NCBI GenBank assembly: GCA_036936605.1
Contig: JAUPFV010000003.1
Coordinates: forward strand, 148,708,997-148,772,996
Direction of reading: 5' to 3'
Length of the DNA stretch: 64,000 nucleotides
Source of the DNA: Limnanthes douglasii subsp. nivea
Taxonomy: Eukaryota; Streptophyta; Magnoliopsida; Brassicales; Limnanthaceae
Below the pieces are notes generated by a model, which was not told the DNA's origin, did no database searches, and saw nothing but the letters and a program-made list of their open reading frames with translations. Both the position numbers and the translations under genes were made by a program. Shown piece by piece: positions 1 through 11,236 of the stretch (its first letter is position 1; every line of letters begins with the position of its first letter).

Positions 1-433
1 TTCTTCCCTGTTTGGAACTTGTGGTGAGGGGTTACTAATAAGTATCGGTTATTCTGTTGGCTCATTTCTTGTAGAAGGTTTAGTTTTAGCCTTAGAGAGC
101 CTAGTAACTTTGCGCGAAGTACTCTCATCAATATTTGATCCCATAAATTAGAAGGTAGAAGGATTTCGATGGCTAGTGGCCCCTTGGGATTGGGATGACT
201 TGGCTGAGGAGAATAACTGGGTGACGTAAATGATTGGGTAGTCGACGAAGGTTCGAGGGAATGTTACGCTTGTTGTAAAGGTAAATCCCTTTGTACTCAG
301 TAGATTGAGTAACAACAACTGTACTTGAGGAGGCATGCAACCCAGCAACAGTTCTTCCTTTCTTTTTCTCTTTCTCTAGCTCAAACAAGTTTAGTCAACC
401 GCCTTTAGTTAGAGTATTTTTAGTTGCAAACAT
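1..433 (-). pseudogene. Antisense accessory gene of a Tat-like retrotransposon, 5' part only (copy 1)
   Basis: Read on the minus strand from an ATG at 431-433, the predicted protein begins MFATKNTLTKGG, then a TGA stop, then LNLFELEKEKKKG. This matches the N-termini of the copies starting at 50738 (MFTTRNALVKGGWLNL) and 60443 (MFTAKNSLIKGGWLNL), where the stop position is tryptophan. The rest lies outside the window or is too decayed to follow. It lies upstream of a purine-rich tract and an LTR on the plus strand, so it is antisense to its host element, as in the other copies. The function is unknown. The gene family contains a region resembling the Pfam putative gypsy-type transposon domain (PF04195), but that part is not visible here. 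It is a pseudogene because of the early stop. Confidence 0.55.
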
Positions 434-680
434 ACAAACCCTAAAATGATACTGGAAAAAAGTGATCTACATTGACTAATGTGGTGGGGAAAGGGAAATA
501 TTGCTGGAAATATTGCCGGAAATAAATTTGATACTCATGGAGAATATTTTTTATGTCTAGAATTAGAATACAAACTTTTTATCTCTCCAAAAATACCTAC
601 AGTGAAAAAATGATAAGAAGTTTATAAAGAGACTAAAAACCATTTAAGTGCCCTACTGGGGGATTGGAATCGACAGTAAT

Positions 681-701
681 AGCTAAGGGGCTCTACAGGA
701 G
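681..701 (+). other. Polypurine-like tract before 3' LTR (copy 1)
   Basis: A purine-rich stretch (agctaaggggctctacagga) ends next to a TG that starts a 616-bp LTR-like sequence. The mirror arrangement is seen at about 60192-60215 on the other strand. In retrotransposons such a tract primes plus-strand DNA synthesis. Assigned by position and comparison only. Confidence 0.45.
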
Positions 702-1317
702 TGTAACCATTTCTCTATTTTGATTAAATAGTTTTACCAAGGTTAAAACGAGTTCGTGGGTCCAATAAAGAAATGACACATGTCCCAAAAAATAATTGGT
801 TTAAAGCTACAATTTTTGGATAATAACCATTCTCGAATGACTCCATTAGATACAGTTTGGGTATGTGTCGGTAAGCTCTCCCGAAATACCTTCGAGAGAG
901 GTAAGGGGGCTAGATGATGGGGTCGGAAATCCTTGAGGGCAATAGACAGAAATTGGGTTGGATATATCTTAGGGAGCATTTTAGACCCAAAATAAAAGTC
1001 ATACTAACTAAATTGTGTGCTAACTATGCATACTGAATAAGTTGTGTGCTAGCTATGTATATAATTATAATGAATAATGATTTGTGGACTTGGAGGTCCA
1101 TGGGTTTGATCCATATATGTGACCCGACCCGGTTGACCCATGGATCCAAAATCATCCTATAAAGACACAAAAGAACAGCATTTAAAAGGGTTGAAACATT
1201 CTTTCTCTAAACATTAAATATAAAAACTTCGATTATCTCTCTACTTCATATCTTGAATTTAATACACCGCCTAAACACTTACCTAAAATACCCTATCATC
1301 AGGTTTTATCTTCATCA
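702..1317 (+). repeat. 3' LTR of Tat-like element (copy 1)
   Basis: It starts TGTAACC and ends TCATCA, so it has TG...CA termini. It aligns by eye along its length with the reverse complement of 59594-60191. Shared blocks include the TGTAACC start, a gacccga/ggtt segment, acagcattta and the final ggttttatc. A TATA-like box (tataaag, 1158-1164) points right, which fits an element in plus orientation whose body lies left of the window. The end is set where similarity to copy 4 stops and similarity to a separate dispersed repeat (14266 onward) starts. The matching 5' LTR is outside the window, so the target duplication cannot be checked. Confidence 0.55.
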
Positions 1318-1520
1318 AACTGCATATCTTTCTTGAGTGTATCTTTATTAGTTTTTAAAAAACAGTTTTAAATATTTTATTGGGTTACTTGACCCTAATT
1401 TCGTGGTCGCGGTACATATTAGTCGGTTTTGTATCGGACAACCCCGTCTAATATATATTATCGTACAATTTTACAATGCGGTATACGAGTGCACTAACCG
1501 CAAGATACTCTGATCCCGAA
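1318..1520 (+). repeat. Dispersed repeat, copy also at 14266-14490
   Basis: The segment aactgcatatctt...tctttattagttt, and further on cgta(c)aattttaca...gtgcactaaccgca.gatactctg, recurs in the same order and orientation at 14266-14490. A partial third match (gtgcactaactgtatgatact) lies near 14660-14690. No coding potential is recognised. It may be part of an unidentified transposable element or LTR. Confidence 0.4.
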
Positions 1521-2108
1521 CATTATCTAAATACATAACTACATGAGAAAACAGGTAGAATATGTCAATTTGTTTTAACATCCATCAATAAGACTAACAT
1601 AACATAAATTCTCCATAACTATATATTAACCATCAATATTAGTTGTTATATTTTATATTTAAATTTCAAACATAATAATTGTGAAATTGATTGCTATATA
1701 ATTGGGAGAATATTAATTATAATTTATTAATAAAAATTAGAGCGAATTAAATTTGAACGATCTAACGGAGATCTATCGCAAAGTTTTATCAGACTAGGGG
1801 TCCACTACAAAAGTTAAGTACCATGCGATGCGATTAGGGCGCTAGTATACCGTGCTGTCAAATTGTTCGATGGTATATGAACATCACAAGTTCTCCAACG
1901 AGAAAACTATACAACTTATTCATCTGAGTATGATTTATCATTACTTTAGAGATATTGCTCCTAAAAAGCTACATTTTTCTCTGTTTCTTCTAGGACTATT
2001 TATTAATCTAAATTTGATGCGTGATTTGGATTCTTTTCCACTTAAATTCAGCATTATTTTCCTTTTGATATTTCTTATTATTTTTTTCATTTGGTACCGA
2101 TTCTTTGA
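1521..2108. other. AT-rich interval without recognised genes
   Basis: I see no conserved protein or RNA gene here. An 88-codon open frame at 1852-2118 gives a hydrophobic, low-complexity translation with no recognisable family, and I do not call it a gene. Confidence 0.4.
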
Positions 2109-2117
2109 TAGTTTTTA

Positions 2118-3215
2118 GGGAATTGCTAAAAAAAAGCCAAAACTACTCCGCAAAGTCGCTTTTTTTTTAATTTTAAAAATTACTCCGTGAAGTTGTTTTT
2201 TTTGACGATTTTGTCCTTCACGAAATCGTATAAATTGAAGAAATTACTCCGCGAAGTTACCATAATTTCCAAAAAAAATACAATTTCTCTACCTTCTCTC
2301 TACTTTCTCTCTCTAAACATAAAGAACTAAAACTAAAACTAAAGAAGGTGATACCATCATTATCAATTAAAATGTTACCCATTGCCTTCAAAACCACTTA
2401 ATCATATATCCTAACACTTAAATCACGTATTTGCAAAAAAAAACATATTTAGATCTTAGTTTTCGAAAGGTTTCTTAAACCATAATGGGTATTTTGTTTT
2501 AATTTAAATTTATATTGTTTTTAGTTAGTATAAGTCTTTAATAAATGATAACCTACTAAAAAAATTACAAAAATGGACAAAATTGAAAGATAAATGTTAA
2601 AAAATTGGGAAAAAAACGATACAGATCTGATACAGGTCTGTCCGCCAATGCAATGGCGCCCACAGGGGTCTGTACGCCATTGCACGGCGGAAACAGGGGT
2701 TTGTACGCCATGCAATGGCGTAAGCACCATCGTGTACGCCATTTGCCCAGCGGAAAGTACCATCGTCTTCGACAGGATGATGACGACGAACACCACCTGG
2801 ACGCCATCGTCTGGCGGAAACGGACATTTTTTTATTTTCTTTTTAAAATTATTTTTTCAGAAAAACAGAAAGATACAAGGGTCAATGTTCATATTGGTTT
2901 GTAGAAAAACAAGTTTTGTTACCATTTCGTCAAGTTATGTTAACATTTTATTAAGTTTTACAAAGTTGAAAAAAAAAGTTTTGGTTAGTTTAAGTTTTGA
3001 GTTTTTATGATTTTAGTGAGTTTTAGGAAGTAAAATGTTAGGTTATGGTAGATTTTCTGTTTGCAACTTCATGAAGTAAATAATGGCATAAAACGTAATT
3101 AAATGAACTTCTAAGGACTTTTTGGGTTTTTTGCCTAGTGACAATTTTGTAAATATTGAAAAACAGAAAAAGACGACTTCGCGGAATAGTTTTGGCTTTT
3201 TTTTTAGCAATTCCC
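2118..3215. mobile_element. Non-autonomous Mutator-like (MULE) element with 9-bp target duplication
   Basis: The element has near-perfect terminal inverted repeats of about 43 bp. The left end starts gggaattgctaaaaaaaagc at 2118; the right end is its reverse complement, ending gcaattccc at 3215. It is flanked by a perfect 9-bp direct repeat, TAGTTTTTA (2109-2117 and 3216-3224). A 9-bp duplication with long inverted ends is the hallmark of the Mutator superfamily. Subterminal copies of a motif close to actccgcgaagt occur at about 2143, 2183 and 2245 and on the right arm, as expected for transposase binding sites. No transposase is encoded. The core (2635-2825) is a GC-rich tandem repeat described separately. 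The two duplications are identical, which suggests a fairly recent insertion. Confidence 0.85.
2635..2825. repeat. GC-rich imperfect tandem repeat with internal palindromes, inside the MULE
   Basis: About five copies of a 35-45 bp unit are present. Each is centred on a small palindrome of the form acgcca...tggcgt or its variant ...ggcgga. They lie near 2642, 2679, 2706, 2744 and 2799, with spacers such as acaggggtctgt. The GC content is much higher than in the surrounding AT-rich DNA. Open frames cross the block on both strands, but they are by-products of the repeat and not convincing genes. It could be an expanded minisatellite or a captured sequence. Confidence 0.6.
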
Positions 3216-3224
3216 TAGTTTTTA

Positions 3225-4600
3225 TTCCATCCCTCTGTTGTATAAATACAGCCTTGTAAGAATCTTCAAAATTGTCATTCCGAAAGAATGATCGTATGGG
3301 GTACAAAATGAAATAGTGTTTGGAATGGGATTTAATATTTCATAACACTCTTTCACACTTGTTTGAGTTCCATAAAATAATTTTCTTTCATTTCTCTTCC
3401 TATCTCTCGAAATTATTTTCTAAGAATATATAATGTATGTATCATTTCTTCTCAAAACTTAATCTTCACTAAGTCACACCAATTTGTAGCTTCCTCACTC
3501 GGAAAAAAATATTATCGAGTTTATTTCTTTTCTTTCCAAGGGTTAGTATTTATTTCTTTTCTTTTCAAGTGTCTTAAATCTACTTGTTAACTTATTATTT
3601 GTGGTTTGCATATTTATTTGTTCTAATTGGCTAGCAAAGAAGTCCATCATTTTGTTGTGTTAGTATCAGCATTTGTCTGAGTATTTCTCAGTTCTGTTTT
3701 TGTTTGGATAAGACATCTTCTCTTTTTGGAAAAGAGTTACATAATCAAACACAAATATTCGGTATTCCTACATCCTAACCTAACATAGGCTCGGCTACCA
3801 AACTGTAACATCATTTCTGAAAATACTTTTGGATAATAATTTTAAAACTAAAAATAATGGAATAAAAAATTTATTTTATTTATATAATATAACGAGTTTA
3901 TTTTTACAAAACTTCAAAACATAGCCTAAAATATTTTACAAAACTAAGTCTTCACTCCAATGTTATTTGGACTTCTTTATTCTTACATAGTGTATTGAGA
4001 ATAAATCTCATTAAAATTAATATATATCAAATATTAGACATTTTATTAGATCGAATAATTTACAAATCATTACCACACCCATTTTAGCCTAGTATCAAAA
4101 TATTAAATTCTTTCTTAGTATTAAAAAAAGACACCAATTGAAAATAAGGCGGTAAAAATATATTTTGGGAGCCAAATTGGATTTGGAAGATCTAAAAGAC
4201 TAGATCGTCGATAGAAAAACTTTTGGTGATTGAATAATTACTTCATCTTAGATTCAGTTTTATCAACACACCATATGTATATCTCCAAGCTTTAGATTAG
4301 GTATTTATCTTCGTCCCTTATTTAAAATCCTTTAATACAGAGAGTTGAGTTCAGATTCTGCTATGGAGATTTTAGTTCATTTTCTTCAATTTCCACCTAG
4401 CTTTCGATGAAGTTTGAAGTTTTGTAAAGTGCCAGAGCACAATCTGCAAGTTTATTGTCAGGTAATTTAACCTGCTATAAATTATTAGTTACAAAGTTAG
4501 TAGAATTAGGAAATTTTGAATTGAAATCTCTATAGCATAAATATAAGAAAATGATAGAGAGTGTTTGAGGAGAAGAACAGGTCAGCATTTCATGTAACTT
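3225..4600. other. AT-rich intergenic stretch
   Basis: No gene, RNA gene or clear element ends were recognised between the MULE and the LINE 3' region. Confidence 0.4.
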
Positions 4601-5169
4601 CTCTAAATAAAACCTATTTTAAACTGACTTGTAGAGCTATATCTTGCATTGATTGGAAGATGAGCGGAGTTTTGTTTAGGTTTACCCTCTTTTCTTTCAG
4701 GATACATCCATAATAGATTGACCTTGTAAGATTTTAAAAGATTAAAGGAGCTATAAATATTTTTCAGAAAGATTTTATTTTCCATAACATGCATTTCAAG
4801 CCAAAGTAATTGTTTCATTTATTGTATTCCTTCGAGTCTTCTTCTTTTCCTAGAAAAATATGAATATATTACTTATATCATGCAGAGGAGGGTTTGTTCT
4901 TCTGAAATTGGATGAGGTTTCATCGATAAGAGGACCTGTAATTTCTTTCTATATAGCACATCTAGGTAAGCCTTGCTAGAAATTATTAATACAAAGCAAA
5001 CTTTTATAAAACTATATAAGCTTGCGTAAGATTGAAGATAAGAGTCAGCTATTAATAATATATTCTTCTATCCAAATGTATCCAAGCCATATGCTTTCAA
5101 GAAGGATAATAGTCATTGGTTGGTTTGGGACTTGATCATGATTGAAATCTAATTTCATTTTGTATTTCC

Positions 5170-7052
5170 TAGTCCATTTGGTTATAACCAATCTGCTGCA
5201 TTGTTTTGAACTTTGTAAATATGGGTGATATACATGTTTGAGGATATTAGTTTTCTGTAAAACCTTAAGAGGGGATCACGGTACCATGGAGCTCTATTGT
5301 TACTTATCATTTTAATCAATATCAATGAGTCGGATTCTATTTCTCTGTTACTGATATTTAGGTTCTTACACATTAGCAATCCATCAAGAAAACCCTTCCC
5401 TCTGCTAGTATAGGATACAACTTACCACACAATCTGCCAAAGTTAGCAATAAATTCATATTTATGATTCTTTTTCAAGCCCCCTCTACTATATTCTCCAT
5501 TAGGGCCACATGAACCATCAATATTGAGCTTAAATCATTTGTTACAAGAAGGTATCCAACTGAGAAGACTATATCTCTTATCTTTGTCTAAGTGATTGAA
5601 ACATCCCAGATCCGTAGTAGCCTTGTAATCCTTTTTACCAGTGTTTCCTTTTAAGTAATCCAGCATTATCCAAACCATTTAGCATGTGTTTGATATAACT
5701 TATTATAATTCCAGATGTAGTCATGTAACCATCATATTTAGCTTGGATTCTTGCCCTCCATATAGTCCAGCATAACAGAAGAGGAATTATAGTTCTTAAA
5801 TGAACATCCTTATTAACATACCAAAACCAGCAGCTTATAATATGTATTATAGTCATATGCCTTTTTCATGTAGATCTTAAATAATCTAAAAAACGTATGA
5901 CCATACATTCCAAGCTAACTTGCAAGATACAAACAAGTGTTTACTTGATTCAAAATCTTTACAAAATAGAAATTTAGATACTAGTTTTAGTTTTCTTTTT
6001 TGTAGTATAGAGTCTACTAAGAGCCAGTCCCTTACCATCCACAATAGTATGGAGAATTTTGTGGGAGTAATGTTGTTCAATATTTTTTTTTAATAAGTTA
6101 GACTTATTGCGTTTACTTCTCAGCTTATTCTAGGTCTCTTTACTACTAAATCCATTAATATTAGATATCAACCATTTTATTTTATCCTCCTTATTCTCTT
6201 TGATGCAATGATTTTGAATTTTCCCTACATCAGAAGAAAACAAAACACCACTAAGTTTATCTAGTATCCATCATGTTATGTTCCAGTTTGAGTTTACATT
6301 TTCCTTAACATACCAGCTATTATCCTCATTATCAGATAGATTTATAAGAGGTAAAGGTCTAATCCATCTATCTAGTCATAAGTCTACCTCTCCCTTACCT
6401 ATTTTCCAGTAGACAAATTCTTTTGCTTTTTCTCTTATCTTAATCAATCTTCTCCAATTAGTTAAATGTTACTTTTGATAATTAATTGGAAGGAGATTCT
6501 CATCCTTCTAATATAAATCAAACATATACATTGCCTATTTTTTTTCTCTTTAAATCTATTCCAAAGTTTGTAGGAGAAAGTGTCATGGAGATCTTGAAAT
6601 TTTCTTATGTTCAGACCACCCTTTCCATACGGTCTACATATATTGTTCCAGTTAGTTCAATTAATCATGTTTGAGTCCTGGTTAGATCCTCATAGGAATA
6701 TGTTGCATAGTCTTTCTAATATATCGATAAAAACCTTAGGAATCAAGCAGCTTTGCATCCAATAGATATGAAGTGACATTAAAACATATTGGATCAAAAT
6801 TAGTCTTCCATTAAATGAAAGATGCTTACCTTTCCATTCACTGATTCTACTTCGTATCTTAGTAATTAAATCATCATAGTTTATGCTTTGTTGTTAGAGC
6901 TAATATTGATCCCAATATATTATATTGGCAAGTGGTTAGTCTAGAAACTAGAGTGAATACCTATCTACTAGCTCTAGACTGAGAAAAACCAGCATAAGTA
7001 ATCACTTTAGTTTTGTCTTTATTAATTGTTTAACCTGAAATATTTTGATAAT
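5170..7052 (-). pseudogene. LINE (L1-type) pol, C-terminal half, split by retrotransposon insertion
   Basis: This is the continuation, on the minus strand, of the reverse transcriptase started at 12563-13780. Pieces in three frames match plant LINE polyproteins in order: a segment after the RT catalytic core (SGLxIN-like, then KGKHLSFNGRLILIQYVL and a GGLNIRKFQDLHD-like block at about 6590-6850). Next comes a zinc-binding RT-associated region (5886-6080, with RDWLLVDSILQKRKLKL and CKDFESSKHLFVSC). Last is a terminal RNase H-like domain (5182-5379, with ESDSLILIKMI and a final NNAADWL). Many stops and frameshifts make it inactive. The 3' untranslated end probably extends toward about 4600, but no poly(A) or target duplication could be set. 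Confidence 0.75.
7048..7052 (+). repeat. 5-bp target duplication, left copy (ATAAT)
   Basis: ATAAT directly precedes the 5' LTR and is repeated exactly at 12563-12567 after the 3' LTR. This fixes both ends of element A. Confidence 0.95.
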
Positions 7053-7563
7053 TGATGTAGTTGCACAAGCCCATGACTATATGGCCGTTTTGGACAAACG
7101 GAAACAGGCTTTATTAAGGGCTCAGATATCAGAATTAGGCGATGCGACCACTCAAATCGAACGCGTCAAGAAGCCCAACAATTTTCGAAAGCATTACAGC
7201 GTGATGAAGTCCAGGCCCTAAATTTAGTCGTTTAAACCCTCGTTTTTCTGTTTTAGTAAATTTTCTGCATTTTCCTATTTTTGTTGGATTTTATAAAAAT
7301 ACTTATCCAGCTCCAATCGCTTTGAAATTGGGCTGGGCTTTATTTTATTGCATAAGGAAAAAGCTGTAATTTTGGGCTAGGGTTTCGAGCACTTTTATAA
7401 AAGGCTCTCAAACCCTAGTTTTGCCGCAGACTTTGATAAATAAAAAACTGAGATTTTTTTCTCTGAGTCTCTGAGTCTCTTGTTAGAGCATATATCAACT
7501 ATTCCGTATCTTTCTTCTTGATTTCTACAGCCGAAGATTGTGCTTCGACACCAGTCGCTATCA
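7053..7563 (+). repeat. 5' LTR of element A
   Basis: It starts TGATGTAG and ends GCTATCA, 511 bp. A TATA-like box (tataaaag) lies at 7396-7403. An 8-bp tgagtctc-type duplication near 7466-7480 is absent from the 3' LTR. The first about 170 bp match the end of the pol coding sequence found in the 3' LTR. Confidence 0.95.
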
Positions 7564-7565
7564 TA

Positions 7566-7583
7566 TTGGTATCAGATTCAGAG
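7566..7583 (+). other. Primer binding site of element A (tRNA-iMet type)
   Basis: Three bases after the LTR the sequence reads tggtatcagattcagagg. TGGTATCAGA is the usual plant retrotransposon site complementary to the 3' end of initiator tRNA-Met. Confidence 0.85.
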
Positions 7584-7608
7584 GTCCTACGACGTGGGTA
7601 ACGAAAAT

Positions 7609-8801
7609 ATGCCGCCAAAGTGATCCTTGCGGGGGAAGTCCACTCTTCTGATCGCCGAATCAGTCGACCGTGAGGAATTCGGTCACTTCCAATCCCAGGT
7701 GACTGAACATATACACTCGCTGGGAAATCAAATCAGAGACGTACATGAAGCACTCCAGAGGCTGTTGAACAACCAAACCAATGGATTTCGAGCTCCAGGT
7801 TCGAGCAACCAGTCGTCGGGATCTGAGCGAGAAACCGGCCGCGAGCGAAATCCGTTTGTTTCTCGGCGAGAACAAGGTAGGGGTCACTATTACCACAAGA
7901 CTATCGTGAACAAGTCTTTGAGCAGCCGCCAGCAAGAGATTCTGATCTGAACGCCAACAACCGGTGGGAATCTGGATTCAGACTGGAGATCCCAGAGTTT
8001 CAAGGGGGTCTCGAACCGGAGGAGTTTTTAGATTGGATCGCCTCAGTTGAAGAAGTCCTTGATTTCAAGGAGGTTCCGGATGCAAAAAGGGTACAGTTGG
8101 CTGCAACTAAGTTCTGAGGCCGAGCTGCATCTTGGTGGCAACAGCTCAAGCAGACCAGATCAAGGCAAGGTAAGCCAAAAATCACAACTTGGGCTAAATT
8201 TGTGAAGCACTTAAGGGCTGCATTTTTTCCTTACAACTATGCGCGTATTATGTATCAGCAGTTCCAAAACCTTAAACAAGGGTCGAGGACTGTTGATGAA
8301 TACACTAACGATTTTTTCAAGCTGCAAAACCGTGTCGATATTGCTGATTCAGCAGATCAGTTAGTATCTCGCTACATAGGTGGGATGCGACAGCAGTTTC
8401 AGGACCAGTTGAACATGTTCGACCCTGTGAACGTATCTGAAGCACATCAGCGTGCACTGCATCTAGAGAAAGCCCTTTCACGAAGGCCTTATGGAGGAGA
8501 CATTGCTAGAAAACCTCCACTAGCGTTTCCAAAAAGGACAAATCCAAGCCCTAACCCAGGAGTACCAAGTGCTGCTCCCATGCGTACAGGTGCTAATTTA
8601 CAGGTCCCTAGTCGCACGGTTACTTCCTCACAGGTTCGGTGCTACCATTGTCATGAACTTGGGCACGTTGCTTTACAGTGTCCAAAACTACGACAACAAC
8701 CGCAACAATCGAGGGGTCTGTTTGCTGACACTGCTGATTTTTACCTGGAGGGTGAGCCACAGTTTGATGAAGAACCAGAAGATGTTGTTGATGAGGTTTA
8801 A
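7609..8801 (+). pseudogene. gag of element A (capsid and zinc knuckle), broken
   Basis: The ATG at 7609 follows the primer site. After four codons there is a TGA (7621), and the frame is then open through a coiled N-terminal region. A one-base frame change near 7895 leads into the retrotransposon gag domain (GLEPEEFLDWIASVEEVLDF, then WWQQLKQTR and FKLQNRVDIADSADQLVSRYI), which is interrupted by a TGA at 8114. A zinc knuckle CYHCHELGHVALQC (CX2CX4HX4C) is at about 8640-8681. The reading frame is the same as that of pol, and a TAA at 8799-8801 separates the two. The family makes virus-like particles that package element RNA. Confidence 0.85.
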
Positions 8802-8837
8802 GAGGACCAAGTTACAAGAGGAGATATTGGTCCGGCA

Positions 8838-10592
8838 TTGGTCTTGAGGCGTATCTGTCTGACGCCGAAAGCCCGCAGTGAAGGGGATGATTGGCTACGA
8901 AACAATATTTTCCAGTCAACTTGTACTATTGGGGGAAAGGTATGCAAATTTGTTATTGATTCAGGGAGTTGCAAAAATGTTATCTCTGAAGAAGCTGTGC
9001 AGAAACTAGCCCTAAATACAGAAGACCACCCAAACCCTTACAAGCTCGGCTGGTTAAAGAAAGGTAGTGAGGTAAATATCTCTAGACGATGTCTGGTATC
9101 TTTCTCTGTTGGAAATTATAGGGATAAAGCATGGTGCGATGTCATTGGGATGGATGCATGTCACTTGTTGCTAGGCCGACCCTGGCAATTTGATAGAAGT
9201 GTCACATATGATGGCAGAAGGAACCGCTACAGTTTCATCTGGAATAATATCAGGTTCATATTAACACCAACTAGAGAGGTATGCCCAAAACCTGCCATTG
9301 CTGTATCAAAGGAGTCGGGTAAGAACTTTCTAGCTCGAAAGGCATTTATAGAACATGCTCATGAAACAGGGATTGTCTATCTTTTGGTTGTTAAAGAATT
9401 TAGTATTGATTCATTTGCTGGTATACCTGAGCGAGTTCGGCCGCTATTAGCAGAATTTTCTGTTGTCTTTCCCGATACGTTACCTACAGGTCTTCCTCCA
9501 TTGAGAGATATCCAGCACCAGATTGACCTTGTACCAGGTGCTAGCCTACCAAACCGACCGTATTATCGGATGAGCCCAAAAGAGCATGAAGAGCTCCGTA
9601 GACAGGTTGAAGAACTATTGACGAAAAGCCACATCCGTGAGAGTCTTAGTCCTTGTGCGGTTCCTGCACTGTTAACACCAAAGAAGGATGGCTCAATGAG
9701 AATGTGTGTAGATAGTCGGGCTATCAACAAAATTACAATCAGGTATCGGTTTCCTATTCCTCGCCTCGATGATTTACTGGATCAATTGAATGGTGCTACT
9801 GTGTTTACGAAGCTGGATTTGAAGAGAGGATATCACCAGATTCGTATTCGTATGGGGGATGAGTGGAAAACAGCCTTCAAGACCCGAGAAGGTCTGTTTC
9901 AATGGATGGTAATGTCATTCGGTCTTTCTAACGCTCCTAGCACGTTCATGCGGGTTATGAACCATGTATTTCGCCCGTTCATCGGCAAATTTCTTGTTGT
10001 GTACTTTGATGACATTCTTATACATAGTATCATGGAAGAGTTGCATCTCCAGCACTTACGCGAGGTGTTGGTTGTTTTGAGGCGAGAGGAGTTTTATGGA
10101 GGGCTCGATAAGTGTTTTTTTATGACAGATTCGGTCGTTTTCCTGGGGTATGTCGTGTCAGAAGATGGGCTGTCAGTAGATCAGTCGAAAGTGGCAGTCG
10201 TGCGAGACTGGCCTATTCCTACCTCCATCACTGAAGTCCGCTCTTTTCACGGATTGGTCTCCTTTTACAGACAATTCATACATAACTTCAGCACTGTCAT
10301 GGCTCCTATTACAGAGTGTATGAAAGGCAAGATGTTCTGCTGGACCCCTGAAGCAGCTAAGGCGTTTGAGGAAATCAAGGTAAGACTGACCACTGCACCA
10401 ATTTTGGTTTTACCTGATTTCTTTACAGGGTTTGAACTGCATTGTGATGCATCCGGATTGGGTATTGGAGCTGTACTTAGCCAACAAGGCCGACCTGTAG
10501 CTTACTTCAGCGAGAATTTAAGTGGAGCTAAACTCAACTACAGCACCTATGACAAGGAGTTTTATGCAGTTGTACGAGCTTTGAAGCACTGA
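8838..10592 (+). pseudogene. pol of element A: protease, reverse transcriptase, start of RNase H
   Basis: This is one long open frame of 584 codons. The aspartic protease motif IDSGSCKNVIS lies at about residue 41. A reverse transcriptase follows with KKDGSMRMCVDSRAINK, FTKLDLKRGYHQIRI and the catalytic YFDD at codons 389-392 (10002-10013). The RNase H starts at about 10430 with LHCDASGLGIGAVLSQ. The frame ends at a TGA at 10590-10592, where a single-base loss shifts the frame; RNase H continues downstream in another frame. The catalytic residues of protease and RT are intact. Pol matures element RNA into DNA in cytoplasmic particles. There is no start codon, because this was read through from gag in the same frame. 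Confidence 0.9.
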
Positions 10593-10593
10593 G

Positions 10594-11236
10594 TTCCTAC
10601 TTGGCCTACAATGACTTTGTCCTGTACACCGATCATGATGCCTTGAAGCATCTGCAGAGTCAAGAGAAACTTTCTTCCCGTCATGCACGTTGGGTAGCAT
10701 TTACTCAACAATTTACCTTTTCCATCAAGCATACTTCGGGGGCAATTAACCGCGTAGCTGATGCACTGAGCCGACGCAGCATGATGATTCGTATGGAAGG
10801 AGAAGTTGTGAGATTCGAGAAGATGAAGGATCTACTGGCTATCGATCCATATTTTGATCCTATTCTAGAGGACGTCAGCGCAGGTTTAAGAAAAGATTTT
10901 GCAGTGAGCAACGGTTACCTCTTCAAAGGTAATTTACTCTGTGTTCCTGAGGGCAGTTTGAGGTTACTGATTGTGCAGGAGAGACACAATGAGGGGCATG
11001 GGGGTAGAGATCAAACCCTTCACTCTGTATCAAGTCAGTTCTTTTGGCCGCATTTGAGGCGAGATGTTATCCGTTTTGTAGCTGGTTTTCGGGTTTGCCA
11101 GGTGGCAAAAGGTACATCCTCCAACGCAGGTCTAACCTACCACTCCCAATCCCAGAAAGGTCGTGGCGAAGCGTCAGCATGGATTTCGTCTCAAGGCTGC
11201 CAAGAACATAAAGAGGTAACGATTCTATTTTTGTAG
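10594..11236 (+). pseudogene. pol of element A: rest of RNase H and integrase N-terminal domain
   Basis: After the frame break the RNase H resumes (YNDFVLYTDHDALKHL, then SIKHTSGAINRVADALSRR). The linker and integrase zinc-binding domain follow: HNEGHGG, FWPHLRRDVIRFV and GFRVCQVAKG. Integrases of this family normally have a Cys-X2-Cys pair here. In this copy the first cysteine is a phenylalanine (FRVC), which would impair zinc binding. A further frame change near 11140 precedes the catalytic core, and this frame stops at 11234-11236. Confidence 0.85.

Noticed and set aside
1852..2118. 88-codon open frame, plus strand
   Set aside because: Hydrophobic low-complexity translation with no recognisable family. 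Its end runs into the MULE target site. Likely chance.
2521..3010. Several overlapping open frames on both strands
   Set aside because: They arise from the GC-rich tandem repeat inside the MULE. Reading frames on both strands are equally open and no domain is seen.
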